Assembly (NCBI GenBank): GCA_003024175.1
Contig: MDYQ01000024.1
Span: 62,001-126,000, forward strand
Reading direction: 5' to 3'
Origin: Planoprotostelium fungivorum
Lineage: Eukaryota > Evosea > Variosea > Cavosteliida > Cavosteliaceae
DNA length: 64,000 bases
Numbering within the stretch: the stretch's first letter is position 1; each line of letters begins with the position of its first letter. A program made the translations under genes and the position numbers. Positions 11,601 through 22,564 of the stretch are shown in pieces. The notes beneath the pieces were generated by a model. The model made no database searches and was not told the origin of the DNA. It worked only from the letters and a program-made list of their open reading frames with translations.

Positions 11601-11824
11601 GCCGTCTTCTGACTCTTCGTTTTGACCGGAGATGTCGGTTCATTGGATTTCCTCTTGGGAGAAACCTTAGTGGAGGTCGCAGGGGTGGTAGTCGTGCGAC
11701 TGGCTTGAGCAGTGAAAGCATTAATGCGATTCCTCACAAGACCTGAGCCATTACGATTAACTGGCTCGATGTCGGGGAAGTTTTGACGATGGAACCTACT
11801 ACAAGTGGACTCCTTCATGATCAA
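8604..11824 (-). CDS. Long coiled-coil protein, probably cytoskeletal or centrosomal
   Basis: Multi-exon minus-strand gene starting near 11824 (ATG at 11824 or 11818) and ending at TGA 8604-8606. The N-terminal about 90 residues are basic and Ser/Thr/Pro-rich (SPKRKSN, SPVKTKSQKT, possible nuclear signals). From about 11490 to 9260 the exons encode a nearly unbroken Glu/Lys/Arg/Gln-rich heptad pattern (for example EIERLKSEAEREKAELDIF, IEELQKERDELTQQVLQLQ), expected to form long coiled coils. The C-terminal exons (9229-8604) are basic and Ser/Pro-rich and contain PIRGITPKKSEP before the end. Introns are short, such as the one near 11537-11490 with a CTAG acceptor. No motor, CH or other globular domain is visible, so the exact role is unknown. 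A scaffold or centrosome-type protein is a guess from composition only. Confidence 0.75.
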
Positions 11825-12212
11825 TGCCGCTCTCTGCTTCCTCTCTGCGATGTCGCCTTTTTTGCCGCGAAATTAAATTCGAATCTCCCGCCAAAACCTC
11901 GACTCTCTACAACGTGATGATATCTTGTCTATTCAATGTGCAAAAGTCACACAGACATCTCATCCATCTTCTACTTGTGTGCAATTACTCGACCGGATCA
12001 TTGTGATGGCGACATCTTGGCTTGATTGCGACATCACCCGATCGCCGATGAGAAACGTTCCCGGTGTGTAGGAAACTTCCTACAAGCCCGGCAATTTGCG
12101 TTTGTTACCGCAGCAGCTTGTGGTAAGAACTCCTACGACGGTCTTCTACCGTTTGGATGGATCTCACTTCATTATTTTCACCGACACAAACCAACAACCT
12201 ATTCATTCAATC

Positions 12213-13094
12213 ATGTCCATCAAGAACGTCGCCATCGCTGGAGCCAGCGGCAACATCGGAGCACCCATCTTGAGGCAACTGTTAGAGGCCAAAGACTTCT
12301 CAGTGACTGTCCTCACTCGAGTGGGTGGTAAGATCACCTCTCTCGAAGGAGCCCGCGTTGCCACCGTCGACTTTTCGGACAAATCGAGCCTGGCCGAATC
12401 ACTGGGAGGACAAGACGCTGTCGTGTCTACCATCGCCCCTGGTCCCCTACAAGACAACCTCATCGACGCCGCGGCGGAGGCTGGCGTCAAGCTCTTCGTA
12501 GGTTCCGAATTTGGCTGCGACTACTCTACCCCCCTCGGTCAATCTCTCTCGCAAGCCACTCATTGGAATCTGAAGGCTGCTGCCGTCGAGCGAGCCAAGT
12601 CCAAAGGACTACCATACATCATCCTGTACACCGGTGCTTTCTTCGATTGGGGGCTCACCAAGGCCTTCCTCGGAATCAACGCGAAGGAGAAGAAGGTCAA
12701 CATCGTCGGGACTGGAGATGAGAAGAGCTCCGTCACGACGGTCGACGGTGTGGGAAGAGCTGTTGTGTCTATCCTTCGTAAGCCTGAGGGACTGAGCTAC
12801 CGCCCTGTGAGAGTATCGGACGCCGTGGTCACACAGAACCAGCTGTTTGGAGAGTACAAGAAGATAGTGGGAGAAGATGGATGGACAGTGGAGAGAGTCA
12901 GCCAAGAGCAACAGAGAGAGCAGGGATACAAGTTCTTAGAGGCTGGAAACCACTTCTTGGCTTTCGTGTTCCTCGTGCAATCTGCCCTGTGGTCGAACAC
13001 GGCTACGTCCTACTGGGGAGATCGCAACGACAACGAAGCATTGGGAATCCAACAAGTGGATGTGTCTCAGGTTGTCAAGGCCTCTCTGCAATGA
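12213..13094 (+). CDS. NmrA-like/isoflavone reductase-type NAD(P)-binding protein
   Basis: Single uninterrupted exon of 293 codons, unusual in this intron-rich window. The N-terminus has the Rossmann dinucleotide-binding motif of atypical short-chain dehydrogenases (VAIAGASGNIGAPILRQLL, GxxGxxG type). It is followed by VTVLTR and DAVVSTIAPG, and by a substrate-domain segment with GSEFGCD, as in NmrA and isoflavone-reductase-like proteins. The start at 12213 is chosen because the fold begins immediately after it (MSIKNVAIAGASG). An upstream in-frame extension to 12096 looks like 5' UTR. In fungi this family includes redox-sensing regulators and oxidoreductases, and the substrate here is unknown. 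Lack of introns could mean retroposition or transfer from fungi or bacteria, but the sequence alone does not show which. Confidence 0.88.
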   Translation: MSIKNVAIAGASGNIGAPILRQLLEAKDFSVTVLTRVGGKITSLEGARVATVDFSDKSSLAESLGGQDAVVSTIAPGPLQDNLIDAAAEAGVKLFVGSEFGCDYSTPLGQSLSQATHWNLKAAAVERAKSKGLPYIILYTGAFFDWGLTKAFLGINAKEKKVNIVGTGDEKSSVTTVDGVGRAVVSILRKPEGLSYRPVRVSDAVVTQNQLFGEYKKIVGEDGWTVERVSQEQQREQGYKFLEAGNHFLAFVFLVQSALWSNTATSYWGDRNDNEALGIQQVDVSQVVKASLQ

Positions 13095-13255
13095 TGTATA
13101 TAAATCAACTTCTAATCTCTTTCTCTTCGTGACAGTGACGCCGTACTATTATTTCACTTAAAATTGCCGTTAGATAATGGTAAAAATTCGCCCTGTAGAG
13201 GGAATTTCTTGCGAAAAGAGAGATCACACACAGCCAGAACATCGATGTCTACATC

Positions 13256-16200
13256 ATGAGCAGATTAGTCGCACTGTTATCGATATGGCTCGTATTAGCG
13301 TCTGTCGCAACGGCATATAACCGTGTCTATTTTCTGGCCGACAACGGAAAGCAACCATTTGGATATCGAACGCTAACTTCATCGAAGACCAACACTGTGA
13401 TTCTCGTCAAAGATTTGTCTCACAAAGACGATCGTGAGGAATCACCCAACGATTGAAATCGATTGATCCATCAACAGCCGTCGCCCCTCGAAAACAAACT
13501 TTCCAAACGATCACGTTCAGTGATTCGATGCTGATGGGTTTCGCACTGGGAAGAGATAGTGAGAACAACAGCAACCTCCTGAAGGGTAAGGCATCGACCA
13601 CCGATGGAATCATCGACTCATCAATTCAGGTATTCGAACCAATACAAGTGGTGCCCCCGAGAGTTACTGTCACTTCTCCGAAAATTATCTGGCTCGCGTG
13701 AGATCTCTCATGTTAACGTCATTTCGATCCACCGACTCATCACAAGGACGACGTCTTATCGGTCTTCGAAGTCAACGAGACACTCATCATCTCGACTTAC
13801 ATCATATATCCCAATCGCATCCGTTTGCATTCTGTGCCCCTCTCTCAATTTTCATGTGGGTTTCCTCTTCGAATCGAGTCCATCGACTCATCATCTATCA
13901 TCTACTCATGATGGCACAGCCTTTCAGACCTCTTTCTCTTGTTCTTCCACCTACTTTTCCCAATTCACCATGCCAACCGGAGCGGGCATGACACCGAACG
14001 TCTTAGGATCTTATTTCGATCCTGATACGATGATGTACACCTTCTTAGAAGAGGTGATCGTCCTCTTCATCATCACGATCGCATCGATGCATCACATCCC
14101 GTCATTATCGTCCATCGAAACATGAACCGTCCCGTGTCACCAAAATGTCGATGAAATTTCCCTATCTCACCGTCTCCAGAACGCGGGTCTAGTCATTGTC
14201 AACGCAACCGAATTTTACGCACCACCTCCCTCTTCTTATAGCGTGATGAATCCACAAGCCATGGCATCACAGCCATACGATGACGGCTCCTTCTTCATCG
14301 GTGGGTCACGTGACCTCCATTGGTCTCACTACAACCAGCCACATACCAACCTTACAACGGTTCGAATCAGACGGTGATCATGAGGATGAACACATCGGGT
14401 GCATCGGATATTCTCGGAGTTTTCCCGGAATCCACGCAATTGAACATGGCCTACGACGCAAATTCACGCACCATCGTCTTCCAAACGGAGCAGAACGTGT
14501 CCATCTACAACGAGACGGGTCACCTCATCAACTCGTGGGTCATCCAAGAAGAATATTCCAACTGGCTCTCCATGTACTACCACTCCGGTCCGGGTGGGTC
14601 CGGCGGGTTGTAGTTTGACGTGACGCAACACAGAGAGACCGTATTGCCCGAGGAACTGTTACGATGGCCAGGGGAAGTGTGTGAACAATTCATGTGTCTG
14701 CAGCCCAGGTTTCATCGGTGAAGATTGTTCTGCATGTGAAGACAGCTACTGTCACGGCCACGGAAAATGCAGGAGCCAGGGTGGGAATAGACGTTGCGAC
14801 TGCGTCCAAGGCTGGGTGAGATGTTTCGTTCGGGTGGAGTTGACGTGATTGTAGGATGGAGACACTTGTGATCAGTGTGATTCGTTGGTCTTGTGTTCAC
14901 CGCACGGACACGGAGTGTGTGATAACAATGATAAGAATGGGAGGTGCATCTGTGAGAAAGTGAGTTGAAATCGAATGTGACACATCATGCAGCTGACTTT
15001 GTTCATTTTTGTTCATTTTTGTTCATCTTTTTGTCAGGGCTTCTCGGGATCAGATTGTTCCACGTGTGACGCCAAGATCGTCTGGTGAGATTTCGACGAG
15101 ATTTCGATGAATTTTCACTCAATTCCATCCAGTAACGCCAACGGTCAATGCACGCAGAACGGAACTTGCGCTTGCGTTCCCCTGTGGTCCGGAGACGATT
15201 GCTCCATACGTCAGTGTACCTTCCATCTACAACCGTAATGATACGTAACAGGTGTACGCCTACCCTTGGACTCCTCCCTGACGTTGATGAACTACATAGT
15301 CATGACTGTGTGGGCCTTCATGTTCTTAATCGCCCTCTTCTGTCTCCTCTTAAGAGGTTTCACCCCGTTCGCATATGCCAACGGATTCCTATCACCCGGC
15401 ATCCACGTGAGATTTCATCGAAATTTCGTCTCACCCGCGGTAGTTCTCCACGGTCTACTTCCAGTCCTTCGTTCTACTCCTCTACAACGGGCCACTCCAA
15501 GAGATCAGTTACATTCCCTTCCATTATTTCTCCCTCTTTTTGGCGGATTTCAAGATGGCCCTGGGTCTCAGCGAGATCATCTACATCGAGTCGATGTCTT
15601 TCATGCCCAAAATAGCTCTATTCGTCATCGCCTGCATCATCTGGGTCACACCGACCAGCGCCAGAACAAAGGTGAGGGGGTCACACGACAACGAAATTCA
15701 CTCTGCAGGGTAACACACTACAATTGTTTATATGGTTCCACATGCTGCTGTTGGTCTCTGTCGTATTGAGAATCGGACAATTTGAATGTCAAGATTGTCC
15801 GAAATGGTACACCTGGGTGTCTACACTGTCCGGCATCGCTTGCATGGTGAGATGACGTGTAAATGTGACACCTTGTCGACGTGTCGACAGATTGCGTTGG
15901 CATACTGGGTCTATCGATTGTGGAGGGTCATCAAACAGCACGAGCCGTTCATCCGTGAAGACATGCACTACGCCCCGGTGAGAAATTTCCCGAAAATCTC
16001 CATCTACAACGCTGACGACCCCAGGAGGAGCAAATTAAGACGACTTGGAAGCGTTACTTGCACCTCTCGTTCGATTTCTTCTTCTCTCCTTGGTCTCACG
16101 CTCTCTCCTTCGTCTTAGAGAGATTAACACCCGTAGCTCTGTGCAATCTCCATGGCAACGACGTCACGCCCAACTTGACGCGCAACAACAGCAGGACCTC

Positions 16201-17241
16201 TCTGGCGTCGGAGGTCAACAACAACGAAAAGAGTGAGATGGATACACCGGTCGATCAGGTGAGAGATCTCGCGGAGATTTCAAATGACGTGTACAGTTGG
16301 TCGCCAGGGCAGCCAGAAGAATCGATCATCCTGTGGAGGATACGAGATTCATCGTTTCCATGTTGAAGGTGAGTTGTAGATGGATGTGTGGTCACGTGAC
16401 CGGTCACCAGGGTAACTGGTACAACACGGCGGCAGACTTGAAGACTCTGACTGTATTGGATGCGAAGAAATTGAACATACCTTATCGATTGTTCAAAGCC
16501 ATACAATCTGAGCTTCCGCAAACGGACAACGGTCAGTGATGACGTGTGATGACGTCACGACACCTATGGACGAGGATTGACTCGTTGTAGATGAGACGAG
16601 ATCCCACGTCGCCTTGGACCCCCTCGTCAAGACGGTACACCGGGAGCAGGTGTGGTGACACGAATATTCGTGCCCACTGACTCTTCCAGGTGCAAGAAGA
16701 GTACGGCTGTCTGTTCAATCACCTCAAGCCTGATTATCTCCTATTCACCATCGACGAATTGATCACGCGAAATTTCATCTGGATTCTCATCGTCGTTCTC
16801 CTCTCGACCAACATCCAGTGGCAGGTACGTCTGGATACCCCGTTTCGTACGCATCTGACATGTCTATGACAGCTACCCTGCCTCTTGGCCTTTCAGACAT
16901 GGTGGGTGATGCTGCTGGTGTGGAATCGTCCGTACAAGAGAACTTGGGTGTTTCTATGCAAGTTGCTGACTGAGCTCGGCACTTGGACCATTCTCATCGC
17001 TCTCATCATCTTGTCCGGTGATATCTATGGCAGGTGCGATCTACAACGTTGTAGATGGAGGATCGAACGAGACAGGTACAAATCGTGCTTCATGGGCATC
17101 GTGATCGTCCACGTCATCGTGGTGTTGACTTGCTTCTTCCTGCCACCTTGCATTCTTTCGATCGAGAGGAAGCAATACAGAGCCGTCACATCAGAGAGGC
17201 AACCTCTCAAGGGAGGAGGAGACAGCAGGAGATACCATTAG
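13256..17241 (+). CDS. Secreted-signal, EGF-like-repeat, multi-pass membrane protein
   Basis: The gene starts with a signal peptide ([20 protein letters not shown]). An extracellular part with N-glycosylation sequons ([15 protein letters not shown]) follows. Several EGF/laminin-type Cys modules lie at about 14640-15210 ([57 protein letters not shown]). The C-terminal half has about eight hydrophobic helices between about 15275 and 17160, including [56 protein letters not shown] and [17 protein letters not shown]. Introns are short and joined cleanly in frame; 17035-17075 (41 nt) holds a perfect ATCTACAACGTTGTAGAT palindrome. I do not recognise a named family for the membrane domain. A cell-surface receptor or adhesion role is an inference from architecture. 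The end is TAG/TAA-type stop at 17239-17241. Confidence 0.8.
15407..15443 (+). other. Short intron of the GATTTC/GAAATTTC class
   Basis: This 37-nt intron begins GTGAGATTTC and contains CGAAATTTCG, so its 5' arm GATTTC can pair with the inner GAAATTTC. It ends GCGGTAG. It separates in-frame exons of the EGF-repeat membrane protein (...SPGIH then FSTVYFQ). It is a type example of the third recurring intron motif. Confidence 0.7.
17035..17075 (+). other. 41-nt intron with full ATCTACAACGTTGTAGAT palindrome
   Basis: The flanking exons join in frame (GDIYG-R-YKSCF). The palindrome starts four bases after the GTGC donor, and the intron ends GAGACAG. It shows that the recurrent motif is intronic and close to the donor. 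Confidence 0.8.
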
Positions 17242-17674
17242 ACGTGTTGCAAAGAGCTTGCCATAAACGTTCGATGATTTTAGAATCGATTAAGAGACGA
17301 GAAGCTGTCGCGGTGTGGTGTAATATCTTTCGCATCTCCTTTTCTTCCGTGGGAAGACGCAGGCACGTATTGAGGCGAAAATCTCGAAGAGAGGTCGCTG
17401 AGTGAAAGGTCCTCCAGACCGTGGAGGACATGTTGGCAGTTACTGATACGCTGAGTACGACTTATGAACTACTTTGCTCGCATTTGTCATGGTCGCAGTG
17501 TGAGGTATAACCTTAGGGAAGCACTGTTTTCCGACCATTCGCCCTAATTAATCCTGGTCGTGTCATCCAAAGGGGTTCGTCCCCGTAACCATTTGATAGA
17601 TTGCAACGACGACATCGTAACAAATCCTCAGCCGTATCATACCTATTCGTCCGCAGTTGCCCACACAGCCGCAA

Positions 17675-18105
17675 ATGAACATATCCTCCATCATAAGTCC
17701 TTTCAATTTTCCAGACCGGGCCGCCGTCCAACCACGAGTCTTCTTCTATGATCCGTCAGTGGAGAACAACAAGCAGCAGAAGAGTGAGGAGATATAGACT
17801 ACCCAGCATCTCAAACGTTTGACGAATGGTCAGCAGATTGTAAGAAGTCACCTCGCAGGGCCTTCACGGCGAGGCAGAAGGAAGAACTCAATCGATTTTA
17901 TTTGAGGTCACCGTATCCATCTTTCGAGGAGAGAGAACAACTGGCCTCGAGATTCAAGACCAGCTCCAGACAGATCCAAGTGTGGTTCCAGAATCAGAGG
18001 TCGAGGTGGGAGAAACTATCTTCTATCACGCTGAACACGAGTAGAGTCGAGCGTACTGTCGAAGGGTTTGAGGTCACTACGTGTAGGAAGATGAAGAAGA
18101 CGTGA
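17675..18105 (+). CDS. Homeodomain protein (small)
   Basis: Two-exon gene encoding a short DNA-binding protein of about 125 residues. Exon 1 starts MNISSIISPF at 17675. An intron of about 50 nt joins KQQK to DCKKSPRRAFTARQ. The homeodomain covers helix I (FTARQKEELNRFY), helix II (SFEEREQLASRF) and recognition helix III (QIQVWFQNQRSRW). Helix III keeps the invariant W, F, N and R (WFxNxR), but has QRSR where RRMK/RRAK is usual. A short Thr/Arg/Lys-rich tail follows, and an AATAAA signal lies just after the stop (near 18112). A sequence-specific transcription regulator is the expected role. Targets cannot be told. Exon 1 is chosen by frame and splice signals and is less certain than the homeodomain. 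Confidence 0.85.
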
Positions 18106-18217
18106 ATGTACAATAAAAACGGAGGAGATCACGTCTGTGCATCATCGCTGAACTCGTGTCTATTTGATACGCGTGTCGTGATCACCATGATGAGAGAGTG
18201 TGAATGAACGGCAGAAT

Positions 18218-19214
18218 TTATCTTTTCTTCAATAGCTCATCCAATCGATCGCCCAGGACTTGAGAGAATCTCTCCGCATCGCCGGGCCATCGAGCGCTGA
18301 TGTAGTTTCCATCTTCAACGACATTGATGTTCTCTGCGATGAATCAGTCTCGTGACACTGACAGCCTCAGCACCTCCAGGTAACATGTAATTTCTGCCTA
18401 CGATGAATTGGTCTGGTGACCTCAACATCCTCTTAACCTGCCATCCGTTGTCAGATCACGGCAGATGATGTTGATGCATTCACCTCATCTTCTACGTATT
18501 CGGGGTAGGTTCTATAATAGTCTCCGAGTTTCCATGCAGAGATGTAATAAGCCATCTTCTCCATGTGTTTGGGTAATGAAGTCGTCTTCAGATCGTACAG
18601 CACAGAATGTTTGGTGCTGGTCGTGCATTTAGAAGATGAAGTGGATGTGTCGTCTGTTCACTTTGGGTCGATGACTCTACAGAGGGTGACGACTCCATGA
18701 CATATGGCACCTACGACTCTCTTTGGTGCATCGCCTCTGCATCCGTGGAATAAAGGTAGGAGCTTTTCTCTTAATGTGAGATTTTCGATTATTTGTCTCA
18801 TTCCCTTGGCATGTCCTCCGGGAAGGAGGACGAGATCGTAAGCATCCGTGTCGATGTCGGAATAACGAATAGGATGTTGATACTGTGGTGCGACTTAGAC
18901 AATGAATGAGACGGGGTGCTCACAGCTTCGCTGGATATCATCTGAGAGTATTTCTCTTTGGCTTCTGGTGTGGCTCCCAACTGACCGAAGATCACACCAG
19001 TCAATAACAACTGGTCGCAGGCTGCTACAGCTCCATTCTGGAAGACCATCGGTCACTGTGATGCGTTCGCACAGCTCACCTCTGTGGCAAAATCCCACTT
19101 CAGATTTGGAAACCTTTGGGATAGATAAGCCCATGGTACGCTGGTCTCTGTCGTATCAAAGTCTTTGTCTGGTAATGGCATTAGAGCTCTCAATGTTCGG
19201 TTGTCTTTCTCCAT
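18218..19214 (-). CDS. DJ-1/PfpI superfamily protein
   Basis: Multi-exon minus-strand gene from ATG 19214 (MEKDNRTLRALMPLPDKDF) to TAA 18218-18220. It shows the family landmarks in order: the N-terminal LMPLPDKDFDTTET segment, DLVLLPGGHAKGM (glycine-rich loop), and GAICHG with the conserved nucleophile cysteine at the nucleophile elbow. The C-terminal segment is VVEDGNYISARWPGDAERF. Members include chaperones/deglycases, class I glutamine amidotransferase-like hydrolases and proteases. The PLPxxDFDxTE start and RWPGDA end resemble the family often annotated as type 1 glutamine amidotransferase-like. Exact activity is not determinable. The start is chosen as the first ATG in frame with the first exon; the next Met (19181) is an alternative. 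Confidence 0.85.
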
Positions 19215-19480
19215 TTATCAGTGCAGATCTTCTGTTTCGTATGATTGAATGGGTATCGGTTTCGTGTGTATGATCGGTTCCCAATCGGAGGCCTCCTCAG
19301 AGTTTACCCGTTTCTCGGCTTAGATGTCTGAAAGATTTCAGCGTTTTTATTCGTACCACCACAGACAATTTGCCCACTCAACGCTGATGATGTGAGACCT
19401 TACACACGTTTGGTCGCTCGACAGAACATGAAATCGAAGATGATCCGTGTCGTGTATTATGTTGTGTAAATGTCTCCTCT

Positions 19481-20207
19481 TCACTTCTGCTGCAGCTTTC
19501 CATTCTTGCAGGTGTAGAGATTGATGTCGTAGCAGTACTTTCCGCAGCTCTCGTCGGGCTTGTGGCACAGGGCCTTACCACCAGAAGGATCGTTCACGCA
19601 GTGGTAGTTGGTCTGATCGAAGCAGACTTGACCGATGCGAGCGTCGTTGCACATGGCTTGATTAGCTCCACAGCTCTTGGTGGAAGGGGAGGAGCTGCTG
19701 GGTGCCGGGTTAGAGGTCGAGATAGAGGCGGCAGGTGTGTTGGAACCAGAAGTCAGCTGAACGATGACAGAGTACACGGGCTGAACGTAAGGATCTACCA
19801 CAGCCGTACCGTTGTTGTAGAGAGTTCCTGATGAATCATTTAGAGGAGGGGAGTGCGTGATGATCGTGTTGCTCACCGACGATGTCATTGACGGTGATGT
19901 TGGCGGGACCCGCTCCAAAAGAGGATCCGGGAGCGACCAGTGTGACCGTGATGGGGTTACCTGCTCCGTAACCGTTTGGATTTCTGAATTGTCCGTAGAA
20001 GTGAGACTGCTTCGTCTGAACGTTCGTGATGGTGACGTTGATGGCGTAGCCGCCGACTGCCATCGATCCAAACTGCTGGACCGTGAGGTCGAAAGTAGAA
20101 CCCAGAGGAACGATTTGGTTCGTGGTCGGTTTTTTGATGCCGTTCTGCTGTGCGTATTGAGCCGAAGTCAGCGCGAGGAGAGAGAAGAGGAAGAGAGTGG
20201 TTTTCAT
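19481..20207 (-). CDS. Secreted protein with C-terminal Cys-rich, carbohydrate-binding-like module
   Basis: Two-exon gene with a clear signal peptide (MKTTLFLFSLLALTSAQ). The first exon encodes a beta-rich domain (VPLGSTFDLTVQQFG, AINVTITNVQ, GAGNPITVTLVAPG), and an intron near 19875-19830 follows. The second exon has a Ser/Thr/Pro linker and a Cys-rich C-terminus with spacing CGANQAMC, CFDQTNYHC, LCHKPDESCGKYCYD and YTCKNGKL. The last block resembles fungal-type chitin/glucan-binding Cys modules, which is recognition by pattern only. The same terminal pattern occurs in the secreted gene at 29325-30062, suggesting a family. It probably acts outside the cell or in the cyst/stalk wall. Confidence 0.75.
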
Positions 20208-20493
20208 CGTAGGTGTCGTTGCGTGTCGATGGTTGTTGTGAGTCGAGATTGTGAGGTGGAGTTGGTGCCAGGGTGCTTCGGGGGTAGTGCGGAAATTGCT
20301 CGGAATTGCTACAACAGGCTACCTATCCTGCGCGGTGTGTTCTACGGCATCGAGTGCCAGATTTGACAAGATATCCGTTGGTCGGAGCTTTCTTGACTTG
20401 GATACCGAACGACTACCCCTATGACAAGATGCGTGGATCAGGCTGGGCCTTGTGTGCTGCTACATCCAGCATAGGCCTCGATCTCTCAATCTT

Positions 20494-22383
20494 TTATTGT
20501 CCCTCGCACTCGGCCAAGATTTCGAGGAAAGCTTCGTTGAATGCGGTGCACAAACGCTTCGGCACGTATTCTTCTTCTCTCTCTTCGGGTCTCTTTCCGG
20601 AGCACACCATGATCCTCATCTCTCCGTCGTAGGTGCTGAGACCCATGCTCAGACATCCCTTACCCAGTTGATTCGGCAGGACCTGCATGCGTTGGACACA
20701 CGCGAGTCTCACACTCTTCACCTCTAAGGACGTCACGTGTACTTGTCGACCCAGGGGTAATGCGATGGGCTTGGACGGCCCTTTGATGTTCGTCAGCACA
20801 CCGCAGCATGTTCCAAAGAAGCAAGGTTGGTCTCTTCTCAACGGTGGAATGGTGAACCTGTGGTTGAGTACATCGATGATGGCCCAGTTAACCAGGTGAA
20901 CGATGGAGCTGCGTGACGTCAGATGACGTCATCGTCGATGAGATGTCACTTTTTGATGTGGTTTTGGATGACGCTGCGGACTTGTTCGATGAGCTGCATG
21001 CAGGTGTGGTCGAGGCCGTCGCGATTTTTCCTGGAAAAGTAGACGGCACCCCCGGCGGACCAGTTACCCAGGTTACCCCCCGTGTACGGTCGCATTGAAA
21101 TGGGAATAACAATACCGACGTACGTGGATTCCATCTTACGTACGGACTCCGGCTCACTATCCACCACCTGTTATCATCCTCAGATATGTCCACAATTCTC
21201 ACTGAAATTTCACCTTGTTCCACGCCTTCACAAAAGTGGCCACGGCGACATCGTTGACCGTAGCTTTCTTTCCTCTTCCTTCTTTTGATTTGGAGAAAAT
21301 TTTTCTGACCTGTTCACTCGTCACTCACCTCCCTCTACGACAGAGACACACCTTCTCGACGTCGGACAATTTGATGGACTTGCTCCTAGCGATCGTTCTG
21401 GGCGTGTGGTCGTTGTAGATGAGTTTCGTCGATTTCGCTTGGGCGAAGCTGTACAGCCACGGTATCACGGCGATGGGAATGCAGAGGATCAACTTTAAGA
21501 CGGCGAGGAAGATGAGCCACGCTGATCTCAATTTTTCCATCTCGACCACTTCGTCGGGCAACTGGAGAGGTCAGGTGATTTGTCGATCTACAGCGTTGTA
21601 GAACTCACCCGTGGAGGTTCTCCTGTCTGAAGGGAGTTGATTGCCATCTGAGTGATGAGCATCCAGCTGATGCCATCTCCGAGAGAATGTTGACCGAGGA
21701 AGATCAAGACACTCTCTCTGTTTCCATCTTCGGCGATCTGTATAAAGTGAGACGATCTGGATGATATACATAAGATGAGAGAGATCGTGTTGAGGATGAA
21801 AGGAGTGTGGAAATATTACCGCATCGACATTTTGCACGACCGTGACAGACCACATTGGACGGTCAGGAACCCAACTCTGAGCGTACAACTTGGCTGCCAG
21901 AGCGTTGAGTTCATCTTGTGTTCCTGCTCTGGTATCGTCTCCCAATCGGATGTTGTGAACGTGATTTCGTATGTCGAAATCTGGTGTGAGGTGAAAGTGA
22001 TTATTTCCAAAGAATCCCTTGTCTTTCTCCACGATACCTCTTAATTTCGGACACGCTTCGACCATCTGTCGGATGTTCAACATCAATGATACATTTCACA
22101 TCACCTTGTTTAGAAAGGGAATGACTCTCTCGGATGTCAGCTCTGGGTCATCAATGTGTATGAACATCTCCACCGAACACGGATTGCCCTCATCGCCCAT
22201 CTCCAACACAAAGTTCTCCATCCTCGTCATTGGTATCTTCTCTCTCACCACTCCATCTCCTCTCTTCTTCTCCTCTCTCCGCCTCATGCTTCTTGTGTCT
22301 GCCGTCGGGAATGAAACGAGTTCGCACGTCTCGCGAGCACCTTTGTTACACTCAAAGTCATCTCTCAAGGAAATCTCGCCCAC
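20494..22383 (-). CDS. Wax ester synthase/diacylglycerol acyltransferase (WS/DGAT) family
   Basis: This gene transfers acyl groups from acyl-CoA to long-chain alcohols or diacylglycerol to make storage lipids. The N-terminal region has MTRMENFVLEMGDEGNPCSV, the usual WS/DGAT opening. The catalytic HxxxDG-type motif is seen as QHSLGDGISWM (about 21715-21660). The middle has a hydrophobic segment (LIFLAVLKLILCIPIAVIPWLY), a membrane-anchor candidate. The C-terminal part contains GVLTNIKGPSKPIALPLGR, the equivalent of the conserved SNVPGP region. At least seven short introns interrupt it, some with ATCTACA(A/G)CG motifs (near 21590 and 21410). The start at 22383 is a best guess: an intron containing ATCTACAACG lies just upstream, so an extra 5' exon is possible. 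Confidence 0.85.
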
Positions 22384-22564
22384 CTCGGAAACCGGCCATA
22401 TAGATGGCGTTGTAGATCGTCATCAGGCACCTGACACAAAACTCAGAGATTACGTGGAGATTTCCGTCTCTCGGTGACTTGGAAGATTCTGAGCTCGCTC
22501 AAAGCCTTTTTCAACGACGAACGGTGAGACATCCTCTATTCGATGGAGGTCGTAACGGTGGCTG

